Assembly: GCA_003963245.1 (NCBI GenBank)
Contig: RXJX01000034.1
Location: 1-59,624, forward strand
Direction: 5' to 3'
Length of the DNA stretch: 59,624 nt
From: Neisseriaceae bacterium
Lineage (GTDB): Bacteria > Pseudomonadota > Gammaproteobacteria > Burkholderiales > UBA11063
A model generated the notes under the pieces. It made no database searches. It had not been told where the DNA came from and was given only the letters and a program-made list of their open reading frames with translations. Positions 45,671 to 55,462 of this stretch are shown in pieces (position 1 is the stretch's first letter; every line of letters starts with the position of its first letter). A program made the position numbers and the translations under genes.

Positions 45671-47662
45671 ATGGCCAATTACAATTTAATGGCTAACGCA
45701 GTTCGAATGTTGGCAGTGGATAGTATCGAGAAGTCTAAGTCTGGACATCCGGGAGCTCCGATGGGTATGGCCGAAATGGGTACGGTTTTATGGCGGGATC
45801 AAATGCGGCATAATCCGCTTAATCCAAACTGGTTAAACCGTGATCGTTTTGTGTTAAGTAATGGGCATGCTTCGATGCTGCAATACGCATTATTACATCT
45901 GACTGGTTATGATTTAGGTATTGATGACTTAAAGAATTTTAGACAGTTTCATTCGCGCACTCCGGGACACCCTGAGTATGGTTATACCAAAGGTGTTGAA
46001 ACAACTACTGGTCCATTAGGACAAGGAATTACTAATGCAGTAGGTATGGCGTTAGCTGAGAAGCTTCTCGCTGAAGAATTTAATCGTGATGGTTACCCAA
46101 TTGTTGATCACCATACCTATGTTTTTGCTGGTGATGGTTGTTTAATGGAAGGTATTTCCCATGAAGCCTGTGCTCTAGCAGGTACATGGGGTTTGGGTAA
46201 ACTTATTGTATTTTATGATGATAATGGTATTTCAATTGATGGTGAAGTAGAAGGCTGGTTTAATGAAGATGTTAGACGCCGCTTTGAAAGCTACAATTGG
46301 CATGTCATTTCACCTGTAGATGGTGATAGTGTTGATCAATTAACTAAGGCAATTAAAAAAGCTAAAGTAGTTCATAATAAACCAACTTTGATTATTTGTC
46401 GGACTGTGATTGGTAAGGGTTCGCCAAACAAAGCAGGAAAAGAAGAATGTCACGGTGCTCCGCTTGGTGCAGCAGAAGCAGAGTTAGTGCGTAAAGAGTT
46501 AAAGTGGCCTTATGCACCATTTGAAATTCCAGCTGAGGTTTATGCTGATTTTGATTGTAAAGCAACTGGTATGCGCGCGGAAAATAACTGGAATCAGTTA
46601 TTCATGGAGTATCAATCTCGTCACCCAGATCTAGCCACTGAATTATTGCGCCGTTACGAGCATGAATTACCTGCGAATTGGGCGCAAATTGTTGAAAATG
46701 GATTACATTTAGCAAATCAAAAACAAGAAACTATTGCTAGTCGCAAGGCTTCACAAAATTCAATTGAGTATTTTGCTGAGTTTTTGCCTGAGTTTGTTGG
46801 GGGCTCTGCGGATTTGACTGGTTCAAATTTAACTAAATGGAGCAAAGCAATTAGCCTGAATGAGCATAATCATTTTACAGGTAACTATATTTCTTACGGT
46901 GTTCGTGAGTTTGGTATGTCGGCAATCATGAGTGGTATGTATCTCCATGGTGGTCTTCGCCCATTTGGTGGTACGTTCTTGATGTTCTCGGAGTATGCGC
47001 GTAATGCATTACGTATGGCAAGTTTAATGAAGATTGCGCCGATTTTTGTTTATACTCATGATTCAATTGGTTTGGGTGAAGATGGTCCAACACATCAGCC
47101 TGTCGAACAATTAGCTTCATTACGCGTGATTCCAAATATGGATGTATGGCGTCCGTGCGATACAGTTGAAACTATGGCTGCATGGGGTAGCGCAATCAGC
47201 AATACCAAAACTCCAAGTTCGCTGGTTTTTTCTCGTCAAAATCTTAAATTTATGCCACGTGATCATACACAGCTTATGGATATTGCACGCGGTGGTTACG
47301 TTCTGCAAGATGGTGGTGCGACACCTGATTATGCGATTATTGCTACTGGTTCTGAAGTTGAGTTAGCTACTAATGTTGCGGATAAATTAAGAGTACAAGG
47401 TAAAAAGGTTCGTGTGATTTCAATGCCATCAACCAATGTTTTTGATCGTCAGGATGCTGCGTATCGTAAGCAGGTTCTGTCTGGTGCGAAGAAAATGGTT
47501 GCAATTGAAGCTGGTGTTGCCGATACTTGGTACAAATACGTAGGTACCGAAGGTGTGGTAATTGCTATGAATAGTTTTGGCGAATCTGCTCCGGCAGGTG
47601 AGTTGTTTGCTCATTTTGGCTTTACTGTTGATGCAATTTTGGCAAGGCTTGCAGCAGAATAA
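45671..47662 (+). CDS. tkt: Transketolase
   Basis: Thiamine-diphosphate enzyme of the pentose phosphate pathway, 663 residues. The ThDP-binding motif [20 protein letters not shown] with DDNGISIDG is present. The catalytic His-containing blocks [11 protein letters not shown] and [12 protein letters not shown], the GIREFGM-like [11 protein letters not shown] and [12 protein letters not shown] complete the family. It precedes gap; the two share the central sugar pathway but each has its own promoter. ATG 45671 is preceded by AGAAGG. Confidence 0.97.
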   Translation: MANYNLMANAVRMLAVDSIEKSKSGHPGAPMGMAEMGTVLWRDQMRHNPLNPNWLNRDRFVLSNGHASMLQYALLHLTGYDLGIDDLKNFRQFHSRTPGHPEYGYTKGVETTTGPLGQGITNAVGMALAEKLLAEEFNRDGYPIVDHHTYVFAGDGCLMEGISHEACALAGTWGLGKLIVFYDDNGISIDGEVEGWFNEDVRRRFESYNWHVISPVDGDSVDQLTKAIKKAKVVHNKPTLIICRTVIGKGSPNKAGKEECHGAPLGAAEAELVRKELKWPYAPFEIPAEVYADFDCKATGMRAENNWNQLFMEYQSRHPDLATELLRRYEHELPANWAQIVENGLHLANQKQETIASRKASQNSIEYFAEFLPEFVGGSADLTGSNLTKWSKAISLNEHNHFTGNYISYGVREFGMSAIMSGMYLHGGLRPFGGTFLMFSEYARNALRMASLMKIAPIFVYTHDSIGLGEDGPTHQPVEQLASLRVIPNMDVWRPCDTVETMAAWGSAISNTKTPSSLVFSRQNLKFMPRDHTQLMDIARGGYVLQDGGATPDYAIIATGSEVELATNVADKLRVQGKKVRVISMPSTNVFDRQDAAYRKQVLSGAKKMVAIEAGVADTWYKYVGTEGVVIAMNSFGESAPAGELFAHFGFTVDAILARLAAE

Positions 47663-47664
47663 CC

Positions 47665-47693
47665 TTGATTTATTAGGGTTTAAATAGTATAAT
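47665..47693 (+). promoter_or_regulatory. Sigma-70 promoter of gap
   Basis: TTGATT (47665-47670) and perfect TATAAT (47688-47693) with a 17-base spacer, 34 bases before the gap start. Confidence 0.75.
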
Positions 47694-47727
47694 ATTTGGT
47701 GATGAATAACTTTATAAGGAATAAATT

Positions 47728-48744
47728 ATGTCTAAAATTAAAATAGCAATTAATGGATATGGACGTATTGGACGCAATGTTTTACGTGCATTATTTGAAT
47801 CAAAACGCACAAATGAGTTTGAAATTGTAGCGGTTAATGATTTGGGTGATGATCTTGATGTTCAGGCACTAATTACGCAACGTGATACTGTTCAGGGTTA
47901 TTTTAATCATGAAGTTAAAGTAGTTGAAAATGGTTTGACTATTGATGGGCATTTTATCCGTTTTCTAGCAGAACGTGATCCTAAAAATTTACCATGGAAA
48001 GATTTAGGCGTTGATGTTGTTATGGAGTGTACCGGAGTATTTAATTCTAAAGCTAAAGCTAGTGCACATATCGTTGCTGGTGCTAAACGCGTTGTGTTAT
48101 CTGCACCTGGCGATAAAGATGTTGATGCGACAGTTGTATATGGTGTAAATGATAAAGTATTAAAAGCAGATATGACAGTGGTATCAAATGCTTCTTGTAC
48201 TACTAATGCCTTGGCTCCAGTAGCTAAAATTTTAAATGATGCTATTGGAATTGAGCACGGTTTAATGACAACAATTCATGCCTTTACTAATGATCAAGTA
48301 TTAACTGATATTTATCATAAAGATGCACGTCGTGCTCGTTCTGCAGTTATGTCTATGATTCCAACTAAAACTGGTGCTGCAGCGAATGTTGGCTTAGTTG
48401 TTCCAGAACTCTTAGGTAAATTAGATGGTTTGGCAGTACGTGTACCTACAATCAATGTGTCTTTAGTTGATTTAACCTTTACTGCGAAACGTGCAACTAC
48501 TAAAGAAGAAATTAATTCATTGATGAAATCTGCATCTGAAGGCGCTTTAAAAGGTATTTTAGCTTATAATGAGCAAAAATTAGTTTCAATGGACTTTAAC
48601 CATACCTCTGCATCATCAACTTTTGATGCAACACAAACTCGTGTAGATGGTAATTTAGTGAAGATTTTTGCGTGGTATGATAATGAATGGGGTTTCTCAA
48701 ACCGTATGTTAGATACTGCTAAAGCGTTAGTAAATGCTAAATAA
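47728..48744 (+). CDS. gap: Glyceraldehyde-3-phosphate dehydrogenase
   Basis: Glycolytic/gluconeogenic enzyme, 338 residues. N-terminal NAD-binding [14 protein letters not shown]; Asp in VAVNDLGDD suggests NAD preference. Catalytic Cys157 in SNASCTTNA with the family block [36 protein letters not shown] and the C-terminal [12 protein letters not shown] are standard. It stands between tkt and the mreB operon. Confidence 0.97.
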   Translation: MSKIKIAINGYGRIGRNVLRALFESKRTNEFEIVAVNDLGDDLDVQALITQRDTVQGYFNHEVKVVENGLTIDGHFIRFLAERDPKNLPWKDLGVDVVMECTGVFNSKAKASAHIVAGAKRVVLSAPGDKDVDATVVYGVNDKVLKADMTVVSNASCTTNALAPVAKILNDAIGIEHGLMTTIHAFTNDQVLTDIYHKDARRARSAVMSMIPTKTGAAANVGLVVPELLGKLDGLAVRVPTINVSLVDLTFTAKRATTKEEINSLMKSASEGALKGILAYNEQKLVSMDFNHTSASSTFDATQTRVDGNLVKIFAWYDNEWGFSNRMLDTAKALVNAK

Positions 48745-48764
48745 TACTAATATTAAATAATAAG

Positions 48765-48773
48765 TGGTATAAT
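48765..48773 (+). promoter_or_regulatory. Extended -10 promoter before hairpin RNA / mreB
   Basis: TG-G-TATAAT, perfect extended -10. Start of transcription is expected at the foot of the hairpin at 48780-48858, so the promoter fits both a small RNA and an mreB leader. Confidence 0.65.
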
Positions 48774-48779
48774 TATACT

Positions 48780-48858
48780 AAAGCAGATTCATTGTTTTAG
48801 GGTGCGTACTTTATAGGGTAAAGTTGTATTCCTGCTGACAATGAATCTGATTTGCTTT
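48780..48858 (+). ncRNA. Structured RNA candidate (small RNA or mreB leader)
   Basis: A long imperfect hairpin: AAAG/CTTT at the base, a perfect 12-bp stem (48784-48795/48838-48849), AGGG/TCCT, an internal loop, and a 6-bp ACTTTA/TAAAGT stem with a 5-nt loop. No T-run follows, so it is not a simple terminator of gap. It lies 6 bases downstream of a perfect extended -10. Function is not known. Confidence 0.5.
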
Positions 48859-48903
48859 AATGTATTTAAAAAATAAAATAATGATTTTAAAAACGAGGAC
48901 GCA

Positions 48904-49950
48904 ATGTTAAAAAGACTTTTAGGCTTTTTTTCAAGTAGCATTGCCATTGATTTAGGAACAGCTAATACGCTTGTTTATATGCAAGGCAAAGGTATAATTC
49001 TTAATGAGCCATCAATGGTGGCTTTGGCTGTTGATAAAAGTGGCATGGGTAAAAAAATTCTGGCGGTAGGACAAGCTGCTAAAACAATGCTTGGAAAAAC
49101 TCCGGGGCAGATTGAAGTAATTCGTCCAATGAAAGATGGCGTTATTGCCGATTTCAATGTTACAGAACAAATGATTAAGTACTTTATTAAAAAAGTTGCC
49201 AATCAAAAAAAATTAATGTCGGTTCCTCCTACAATTGTGATTTGTGTTCCTTGTGGTTCTACTCAGGTAGAGCGTCGTGCAATTAAAGATTCAGCTTTAG
49301 CCGCTGGTGCAAGACGTGTTGAAATTATTGAGGAAGGAATGGCTGCAGCGATTGGTGCTGGATTACCCGTAGAGTCTCCTCGTGCTTCAATGGTAGTTGA
49401 TATTGGTGGTGGTACTACCGAGGTTGGCGTTATCTCACTTGGTGGTTTAGTTTATGCTAATTCTATCCGGGTTGCTGGAGACCGTCTTGATGAAGTTATT
49501 ACCAATCATATTCGGAGTAAGCATGGTTTATTAATTGGCGATGCAACAGCTGAAGAAGTTAAGAAACAAATTGGTTCAGCTCATCCGGACGCAGATAATG
49601 GTGATATGGAAATTCGTGGACGTAGTGTTTATGATGGATTGCCCAAGAAAGTTGTTATTTCTTCAAGTGAAATTCGAGGTGCATTAAATGATGCTCTCGA
49701 GCAAATGATAACAGCAGTTAAGCAAGCCTTAGAACTGACTCCCCCCGAACTATCTGCCGATTTGATGAGTTCTGGTATAGTTTTGACTGGTGGTGGGGCA
49801 TTGCTGCGTGGCTTAAATACTTTAATAGCACAAGCAACGCACCTAGAAGTAATAATTGCCGAGGATCCTTTACTTTGTGTAGCTAAAGGGTGTGGTATTG
49901 CTTTGGATCATTTGGCGTCTAATAATGTTTACTTAAGCCGCACCAAATAA
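48904..49950 (+). CDS. mreB: Rod-shape protein MreB
   Basis: Bacterial actin homologue of 348 residues that directs lateral wall synthesis at the inner membrane. The amphipathic N-terminal MLKRLLGFFSSS and phosphate-1 loop IDLGTANTLVYMQGKG, then DIGGGTTEVGVISLGG (phosphate-2) and VLTGGGALLRGL (adenosine) are all visible. GAGGACGC upstream supports the start. It begins the mreBCD-mrdA-rodA operon. Confidence 0.97.
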   Translation: MLKRLLGFFSSSIAIDLGTANTLVYMQGKGIILNEPSMVALAVDKSGMGKKILAVGQAAKTMLGKTPGQIEVIRPMKDGVIADFNVTEQMIKYFIKKVANQKKLMSVPPTIVICVPCGSTQVERRAIKDSALAAGARRVEIIEEGMAAAIGAGLPVESPRASMVVDIGGGTTEVGVISLGGLVYANSIRVAGDRLDEVITNHIRSKHGLLIGDATAEEVKKQIGSAHPDADNGDMEIRGRSVYDGLPKKVVISSSEIRGALNDALEQMITAVKQALELTPPELSADLMSSGIVLTGGGALLRGLNTLIAQATHLEVIIAEDPLLCVAKGCGIALDHLASNNVYLSRTK

Positions 49951-50738
49951 TGCGTAAATTCAAAGTATGGCTTATACTAATTAGTGTAGGCCTTATTGCA
50001 TTTGATAAGTACTCTTTTATAAGCAACTTTCGCGACAGTGTCGTGATTTGGATGCAGAAACAAACGTCTTTACTGTTTTACCGCATTGAGAGTTATCCAC
50101 GCTTACTCCTGCTCCATACAACTCAGCAGCAAGAATTGGCATCTCAAAATGCTCAGCTAAAAAAGCAAGTTGAAGAGTATTCTTTGCTACTCAAGCAAAG
50201 TAAGAACCAAACTCAGGATGCTACAGCAGTTAATCAACTTAATCCCAATGGGATTTATGATGACTTTAGTCAAATTGTCGCCAAAGCGATCTTAGATGTG
50301 AATTTCTTTGTTAATAACCAAATGCTTATTGACGTGGGAAGCAATAAAGGTTCCCAAATTGGTGCGGCAGTGGTTAACCGTGAGGGAGTTATTGGTCAGG
50401 TTTATAATGTTAATGCCAATAGTTCACAGGTTACTCTAATCACTAATCCCGAATTCAAAATCTACGTCGAACAGTCTGTAACTAAATCCAAAATGTTAGC
50501 TCAGGGTAGTGGCAATGGGAATATAATTGTTCGCTATTTGGATAAGAATGACAAAATTCAAGCTGGTGATATTTTAGAAACAACTGGTTTAGACGATGTT
50601 TATCCAGCACGAGTTCCTGTGGCTAAAGTAGTTAAAGTTTTCTATGAGAATAATGGGTTTAATAGTGCATTATGTGTTCCTGTTGTTGATTTTCACCAAT
50701 TGCAATATGTTTTGGTATTAAAATATGATAATAAATAA
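49950..50738 (+). CDS. mreC: Rod-shape protein MreC
   Basis: Periplasmic scaffold with an N-terminal membrane anchor, 262 residues. One TM near residues 6-22, a coiled coil (QQELASQNAQLKKQVEEYSLLLKQ), then beta-domains with VVNREGVIGQVYNVNANSSQVTLITNP, the most conserved MreC block. Its start overlaps the mreB stop by 1 base. It links MreB to PBP2/RodA. Confidence 0.95.
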   Translation: MRKFKVWLILISVGLIAFDKYSFISNFRDSVVIWMQKQTSLLFYRIESYPRLLLLHTTQQQELASQNAQLKKQVEEYSLLLKQSKNQTQDATAVNQLNPNGIYDDFSQIVAKAILDVNFFVNNQMLIDVGSNKGSQIGAAVVNREGVIGQVYNVNANSSQVTLITNPEFKIYVEQSVTKSKMLAQGSGNGNIIVRYLDKNDKIQAGDILETTGLDDVYPARVPVAKVVKVFYENNGFNSALCVPVVDFHQLQYVLVLKYDNK

Positions 50739-51198
50739 TGTACGCTTAATAATATTTTGCATTATCTTGGTCTTTGCGCAATTTTTGATAAATAATCTGA
50801 CTATATTTTATGTCGACATTTTAGCTATTGTACTAGTATGCTTATTACTCGGTGGTAATTATAATTGGACACAGTTAATTATATTAAGTTTGTTGGCAGA
50901 TTTATTTGGACACTGGTATTTAGGGAGTCACTTGCTGGCAATTACAATTCTTAGTGTTTTCAGTGCTAAATTTACTAGTTTTTACCGAGTTAGTAACTGG
51001 TTGCCACGTACTATAATGGCAAATATTTTCTTTTCAATATTGTTACTTATTATCTATTTGATTGATGTGATTGTTGGTAAAGTATTTACTTCTTTGAGTA
51101 GCTTACTTTTTGAAATTATCGTATTGATGCCGCTTATTCAATTTATCTTACAAAAATTCGTTAATCTGCGTTCTTCTGATATTATTTTTTATGACTAA
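50725..51198 (+). CDS. mreD: Rod-shape protein MreD
   Basis: Integral membrane protein of 157 residues with about five TM helices (LIIFCIILVFAQFLINNL, ILAIVLVCLLLGGNY and later). LSLLADLFGHWYLGSHLLA is typical of MreD. It overlaps mreC by 14 bases and mrdA by 8, consistent with coupled translation. It belongs to the elongasome. Confidence 0.92.
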   Translation: MIINNVRLIIFCIILVFAQFLINNLTIFYVDILAIVLVCLLLGGNYNWTQLIILSLLADLFGHWYLGSHLLAITILSVFSAKFTSFYRVSNWLPRTIMANIFFSILLLIIYLIDVIVGKVFTSLSSLLFEIIVLMPLIQFILQKFVNLRSSDIIFYD

Positions 51199-53167
51199 AT
51201 CACGAATAATTGCAGCTTATCTTTTTGTCCTTACGGGAATTGCCATTCTCTATGCCCGCTATGCTTATCTACAGATTTCAGATCACAAAGAGTTACTGGT
51301 TAAAGCAGTAGAAAATTATTCTTCAATTGTTGCAACCCAGCCAGTGCGTGGTGGTATTATTGATCGGGAAAGTATAGTTCTAGCTGATAATCGTGTATCT
51401 TATGCAGTAGCTATTTTACCTAAAGATGCTAAAAGCATTGAATCAACTTTCAGCTTATTAGAAAGCCAGATAAACTTAACGGCTTTTGATAAGAAAAAAT
51501 ACTTTAAGCAACTAAAGCAATCTAAGAATTTTGACTGGGTTATTATTAAAGATGATTTATCCAATACCGAAGTAGCTAACTTAACCTCACATAATTATCT
51601 ATTTCCTAATTTAAACGTTTTTGCGCATACTAAGCGTTATTATCCATTTACCGATCTTTATGCACATAGTATTGGCTATGTTGGACGCGTAAGTCAGAAT
51701 GATAAGAAAAAACTTGGTTTAGACGGGGTATTAAAAAACTATTTGGCAAATGATTATATCGGTAAAAGCGGTCTTGAGCAGCAGTATGAATCAATGATGC
51801 GTGGATCAATTGGTAAAAAAATTATTCGTACTGATGCATTTGGCAATGAGGTTGGCCTAATTAGCAATACTCCAGCAGTTGATGGCTATACCTTACAACT
51901 AACAATTGATAACCGGCTTCAACAAAAGGCATCTCAATTATTGGGTGATCGTAAAGGCGCTATTGTTGCACTGGATCCGCAAACAGGTGGAGTTTTGGTT
52001 TTTGTTTCTAAACCATCTTATGATGCCAATTTATTTTTAGATGGAATTAGTCCCGATGACTGGGATGAGCTTCAGCAGGACAAGGGTAATCCATTGTTAA
52101 ACCGTGCAATTCAAGGCACCTATCCGCCAGGTTCGACGTTTAAACCATTTTTAGCCGCAGCATCCCTTTATTTGGGTGTGAGGAATGCAAATTACCGTTT
52201 CCATGATGTTGGGTTTTTTACTTTACCAGGGTCTTCACATCGTTTCCGTAATAGCGGTAATGAAGTACTTGGAACTATTGGTATTGTTGATGCAGTAGCT
52301 CATTCTTCGGATGCCTTTTTTTATAAGCTTGGTCTGGACATGGGCGTTGATCGCATGGATAAAACCTTACCATTCTTTGGACTGGGTCAGAAAACTGGAA
52401 TTGATTTACCACAGGAAAATAGCGGCTTGTTGCCATCGCGGGCGTGGAAGGCAAAACGTTTTGCCAAAGATCCCTATCAACGCAGCTGGTTACCAGCTGA
52501 TAGTGTCACTATGGGTGTCGGACAGGGGTTTAACCATTATACACCTTTACAGATGGCTTATGCAACCAGTATTTTGGCGGATGATGGAGTGGCTCATCGC
52601 CCGCACTTATTAGATCGTGTTTTAAATAAAAATGGTACTGTTGTTAGTGTTTATCCAGAATCAAGCGTAAAGATTCCAATTAGTAAGGCAGATTTGGATT
52701 TGGTTAAATTAGGAATGCAGCGTGTAATGCAGATTGGTACTGGTTCTAAAGTTGGAGCAGGTGCTAAATATACTATTGCAGGTAAAACTGGAACCGCACA
52801 GGTTGTTGCCCTACAGCAAAATTCGCGTAAATCTAAATTTAGCGGTAGTCAATATAAAGATCATTCGTGGTTTATTGCGTTTGCTCCAGTTGAAAACCCT
52901 AAAATTGCAATAGCGGTAGTTGTTGAAAATGGTGGTTGGGGTGCGAGCGCTGCCGGGCCAATTGTCCGTCAAATTTTTGATAGTTATTTATTAGCTTCAG
53001 AAAGTAAGGTTGCCGAATCACAAGTTCAATATAAACGGTTTAGACCAGTTGACTCGTCTAGCCCATCAGTACCAACTGTTGCAGATGATGCTGATGATAC
53101 AAATACTGATACAGAAAATAGTGATGGTGGGGGAGGTGCAGATGATGCAACAGAGACAAGCCAATAA
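51191..53167 (+). CDS. mrdA: Penicillin-binding protein 2
   Basis: Transpeptidase of the elongasome, 658 residues. One N-terminal TM (IIAAYLFVLTGIAILYARYAYL), PBP dimerisation region with RGGIIDRESIVLADN, and the transpeptidase domain: STFK with Ser315 (PPGSTFKPFL), SSD in VAHSSDAFFYKLG and KTGTAQVV. The C-terminal ~45 residues are Ser/Asp/Thr/Glu-rich low complexity (TDTENSDGGGGADDA), absent in many homologues. Overlaps the next gene. Confidence 0.96.
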   Translation: MTKSRIIAAYLFVLTGIAILYARYAYLQISDHKELLVKAVENYSSIVATQPVRGGIIDRESIVLADNRVSYAVAILPKDAKSIESTFSLLESQINLTAFDKKKYFKQLKQSKNFDWVIIKDDLSNTEVANLTSHNYLFPNLNVFAHTKRYYPFTDLYAHSIGYVGRVSQNDKKKLGLDGVLKNYLANDYIGKSGLEQQYESMMRGSIGKKIIRTDAFGNEVGLISNTPAVDGYTLQLTIDNRLQQKASQLLGDRKGAIVALDPQTGGVLVFVSKPSYDANLFLDGISPDDWDELQQDKGNPLLNRAIQGTYPPGSTFKPFLAAASLYLGVRNANYRFHDVGFFTLPGSSHRFRNSGNEVLGTIGIVDAVAHSSDAFFYKLGLDMGVDRMDKTLPFFGLGQKTGIDLPQENSGLLPSRAWKAKRFAKDPYQRSWLPADSVTMGVGQGFNHYTPLQMAYATSILADDGVAHRPHLLDRVLNKNGTVVSVYPESSVKIPISKADLDLVKLGMQRVMQIGTGSKVGAGAKYTIAGKTGTAQVVALQQNSRKSKFSGSQYKDHSWFIAFAPVENPKIAIAVVVENGGWGASAAGPIVRQIFDSYLLASESKVAESQVQYKRFRPVDSSSPSVPTVADDADDTNTDTENSDGGGGADDATETSQ

Positions 53168-54257
53168 GCTGCAACAATTTTGGGCATATATTCTTAATTT
53201 TGATTATATCCTGATATTATTGCTCTTATGTTTATTTGTAGTTAATGGCTTTATTCAATATTCGGCTAATGACCAAGTAATGACCAGAATGTACAACGAT
53301 GGAGTTTATCTTGGTGTTTCTTTTGTTATTATGTTGGTGGTAGCAGGGATTCATATAAATCGAATTCGTTCTTTTGCTTTTCCTCTATATATTCTTTCCT
53401 TGGTTTTGATTGCTTTGGTTCTGGTAATTGGCGTAAAGGTTAATGGCGCTAGACGCTGGCTTAATTTAGGGATTAGAATACAGCCATCTGAATTATGCAA
53501 ATTATCTGTTCCGTTATTAGTTGCATATGCGCTATCATTTAAAGATCATGTTCTTAGTTACAAAGATTTCATCTTAGGCTTTGTAATTATTGCAATACCA
53601 TTTGCATTGATTGCCAAACAACCTGATTTGGGTACTGGGATTTTGGTTTTTTCCGCTGGTTTTTTCGTGTTGTTTTTTGCCGGATTGCCGTGGAAAGTAA
53701 TGATTATTAGTTTGATCTCTATTGTCGCGTCCAGTCCTTTGATCTGGGGCTTGCTCAAAGATTACCAGAAACATCGTATTTTAACGTTAATTGATCCGCA
53801 ATCAGATCCTTTGGGTAAAGGGTATCATATTATTCAAGGGGTAATTGCAATTGGTTCCGGTGGTTTACACGGGCAAGGATATTTACATGGTAGTCAAGTT
53901 CATCTGAATTTTATCCCAGAGAAACATACCGATTTTGTGGTAACTGTATTGGCTGAGGAATTTGGCTATGTTGGTGTTGGAGTAATTTTGGCTTTATATT
54001 TATTAATTGCCTTGCGTGGTTTACGGATAACTCGCTTGGCACAAGATCGTTTTTCTCAAACAATGGCAGGAAGCATTACCTTATCATTTATTTTATATGT
54101 TTTGATTAATATGGGCATGGTAAGCGGAATTTTTCCAGTAGTTGGAGTGCCGTTGCCGTTGATCAGTTATGGTGGTACAGCCACGATTGTACTGATGATT
54201 GGCTTCGGGATTTTATTATCTATAGACCATCGTAGACGTTATCATCCATTAAAGTAA
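53145..54257 (+). CDS. rodA: RodA, SEDS peptidoglycan glycosyltransferase
   Basis: Membrane glycosyltransferase with 10 TM helices that polymerises lipid II with PBP2. I chose ATG 53145 (370 residues, the family's normal length), preceded by GGAGGTG at 53132-53138 inside the mrdA 3' end; the frame continues further upstream but that part is out of register with mrdA. Conserved blocks: GARRWLNLGIRIQPSELCKL, AKQPDLGTGILVF, AVLAEEFGYVG-like VLAEEFGYVGVG and GVPLPLISYGGTA. Its 3' end overlaps the convergent UDG gene by 16 bases. Confidence 0.95.
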   Translation: MQQRQANKLQQFWAYILNFDYILILLLLCLFVVNGFIQYSANDQVMTRMYNDGVYLGVSFVIMLVVAGIHINRIRSFAFPLYILSLVLIALVLVIGVKVNGARRWLNLGIRIQPSELCKLSVPLLVAYALSFKDHVLSYKDFILGFVIIAIPFALIAKQPDLGTGILVFSAGFFVLFFAGLPWKVMIISLISIVASSPLIWGLLKDYQKHRILTLIDPQSDPLGKGYHIIQGVIAIGSGGLHGQGYLHGSQVHLNFIPEKHTDFVVTVLAEEFGYVGVGVILALYLLIALRGLRITRLAQDRFSQTMAGSITLSFILYVLINMGMVSGIFPVVGVPLPLISYGGTATIVLMIGFGILLSIDHRRRYHPLK

Positions 54258-55099
54258 TGGCGCATTGCGAGTTGGAGATCATCCCATGCATCCTTTTTGG
54301 CGCTTGGTGTCCGTAATAAATATGAAGGATGATAGGTGGCAATCAATGGAATATCTTGATAATGGTGTAGCTTGCCGCGTAATTTTCCAACTGCGAGCTC
54401 GGTATCTAGTAGTGTCTGAACCGCGTAGCGACCAAGCGTAATAATCATTTGTGGTTTAACTAATTTAATTTGCTGCAACAAATAATTTTTACACGAATTA
54501 ATTTCTTCTGGCTCAGGATTGCGATTGCGTGGCGGACGACACTTAATCACGTTGGCAATATAAACATCCTCTTCTGTATTTAATTTCATTGCTGCAATCA
54601 TTCTATCTAATAGCTGACCTGACGCACCGACAAATGGACGTCCTTGTAAATCCTCTTGTTCACCAGGACCTTCACCAATAAACATCCACTTGGCACTGCG
54701 ATTGCCACGCTCTAGGACAGTTTGGGTGCGATTTTCACAAAGTTTACAATTTTCACAAATGCTTACTTTATGAGCTAGCTGTTCCCAGTTAAGATCTTCA
54801 AGTGTATTTGTTATTTGCGGCTTTGGTGCATTCTGTTCTAATTTATTACTTACTAATGGTTCTGCTGTGTATGGCTTAGCTGCTTCTATTGAGGATGCTG
54901 GAAGCTTTTGATTGAGAAGTGCTGGCGCTATAGCTCTGACAGATTCTGCTGAAAATGTTTGTGATTGTTGGGTTGATGGGATTGTTATCTGGAGAAGCTT
55001 TGGTAATGGAATTGCGGCATTTTGGCATAAGAGCGCTAATTTATCAGAATTAACTTGCCATAAATTGCCAACCAATAAATCCATAGTGTTTTTTTGCAT
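54242..55099 (-). CDS. Family 4 uracil-DNA glycosylase
   Basis: Removes uracil from DNA; UdgA-type iron-sulphur enzyme. The protein has 285 residues; the conserved half is C-terminal (from about residue 105). Cys pairs CENCKLCENR and later CRPPRNR/SCKNY supply the [4Fe-4S] ligands. GEGPGEQEDLQGRPFVGASGQLL is the signature; ATYHPSYLLR is the second motif. The N-terminal ~100 residues are Gln/Ala/Pro-rich and variable, a known feature of beta-proteobacterial members. It converges on and overlaps rodA. Confidence 0.93.
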   Translation of the reverse strand: MQKNTMDLLVGNLWQVNSDKLALLCQNAAIPLPKLLQITIPSTQQSQTFSAESVRAIAPALLNQKLPASSIEAAKPYTAEPLVSNKLEQNAPKPQITNTLEDLNWEQLAHKVSICENCKLCENRTQTVLERGNRSAKWMFIGEGPGEQEDLQGRPFVGASGQLLDRMIAAMKLNTEEDVYIANVIKCRPPRNRNPEPEEINSCKNYLLQQIKLVKPQMIITLGRYAVQTLLDTELAVGKLRGKLHHYQDIPLIATYHPSYLLRTPSAKKDAWDDLQLAMRHYFNG

Positions 55100-55186
55100 C
55101 TTTCATCTTCCATTACATCGTGCAGTCTTTGGCGATATTATACTATAGCCAATTATATTATTTGCTCTGGAATCTTGCTCTTTATT

Positions 55187-55218
55187 ATTTATGATTGTAA
55201 GCGGTCTGAGTTTGGGGA
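55187..55218 (+). repeat. 32-bp direct repeat, copy 1 (before GST gene)
   Basis: Contains GTAAGCGGTCTGAGTTTGGG. Identical to 56090-56121 except for one base (C/T). A CTTGCT occurs about 13-15 bases upstream of both copies. Lies about 245 bases before the GST start. Confidence 0.85.
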
Positions 55219-55360
55219 AGCTTACCTGGAAATCAAGCATACAATTTTACAATAGCAGCTTTTATGTAAAGTCGCTAACAATGTTATCTGCAAGCATATC
55301 TTAATTATTGATGGTAACTATTGCTCTATTTTGATTCCATAATATTTAAGCACGCAGTAA

Positions 55361-55369
55361 TGGTATAAT
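55361..55369 (+). promoter_or_regulatory. Extended -10 promoter of GST gene
   Basis: TG-G-TATAAT, about 94 bases before the GST start codon. Confidence 0.5.
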
Positions 55370-55462
55370 GCCTATGATTAGAAAAATGATGTTAATACTC
55401 ATTTATTAATTTAAAATCAGTTAGAAATAATCCGTAGTCCATTAAAGAATAAGGAATTAGAT

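Larger units (their letters stand above)
55100..55462. other. Intergenic region with 32-bp repeat and GST promoter
   Basis: It holds the first copy of the 32-bp repeat (55187-55218) and an extended -10 TG-G-TATAAT ending at 55369. A run of AT-rich bases separates the two. No other feature seen. Confidence 0.5.

Noticed and set aside
48780..48858. 6S RNA (ssrS)
   Set aside because: The hairpin is about 80 bases, far shorter than 6S RNA (~180), and lacks the large central bubble.
53010..53144. Longer N terminus for RodA starting at 53010
   Set aside because: It would overlap mrdA by 158 bases, adds Gln/Met-rich residues not seen in the family, and a strong GGAGGTG site supports the start at 53145.
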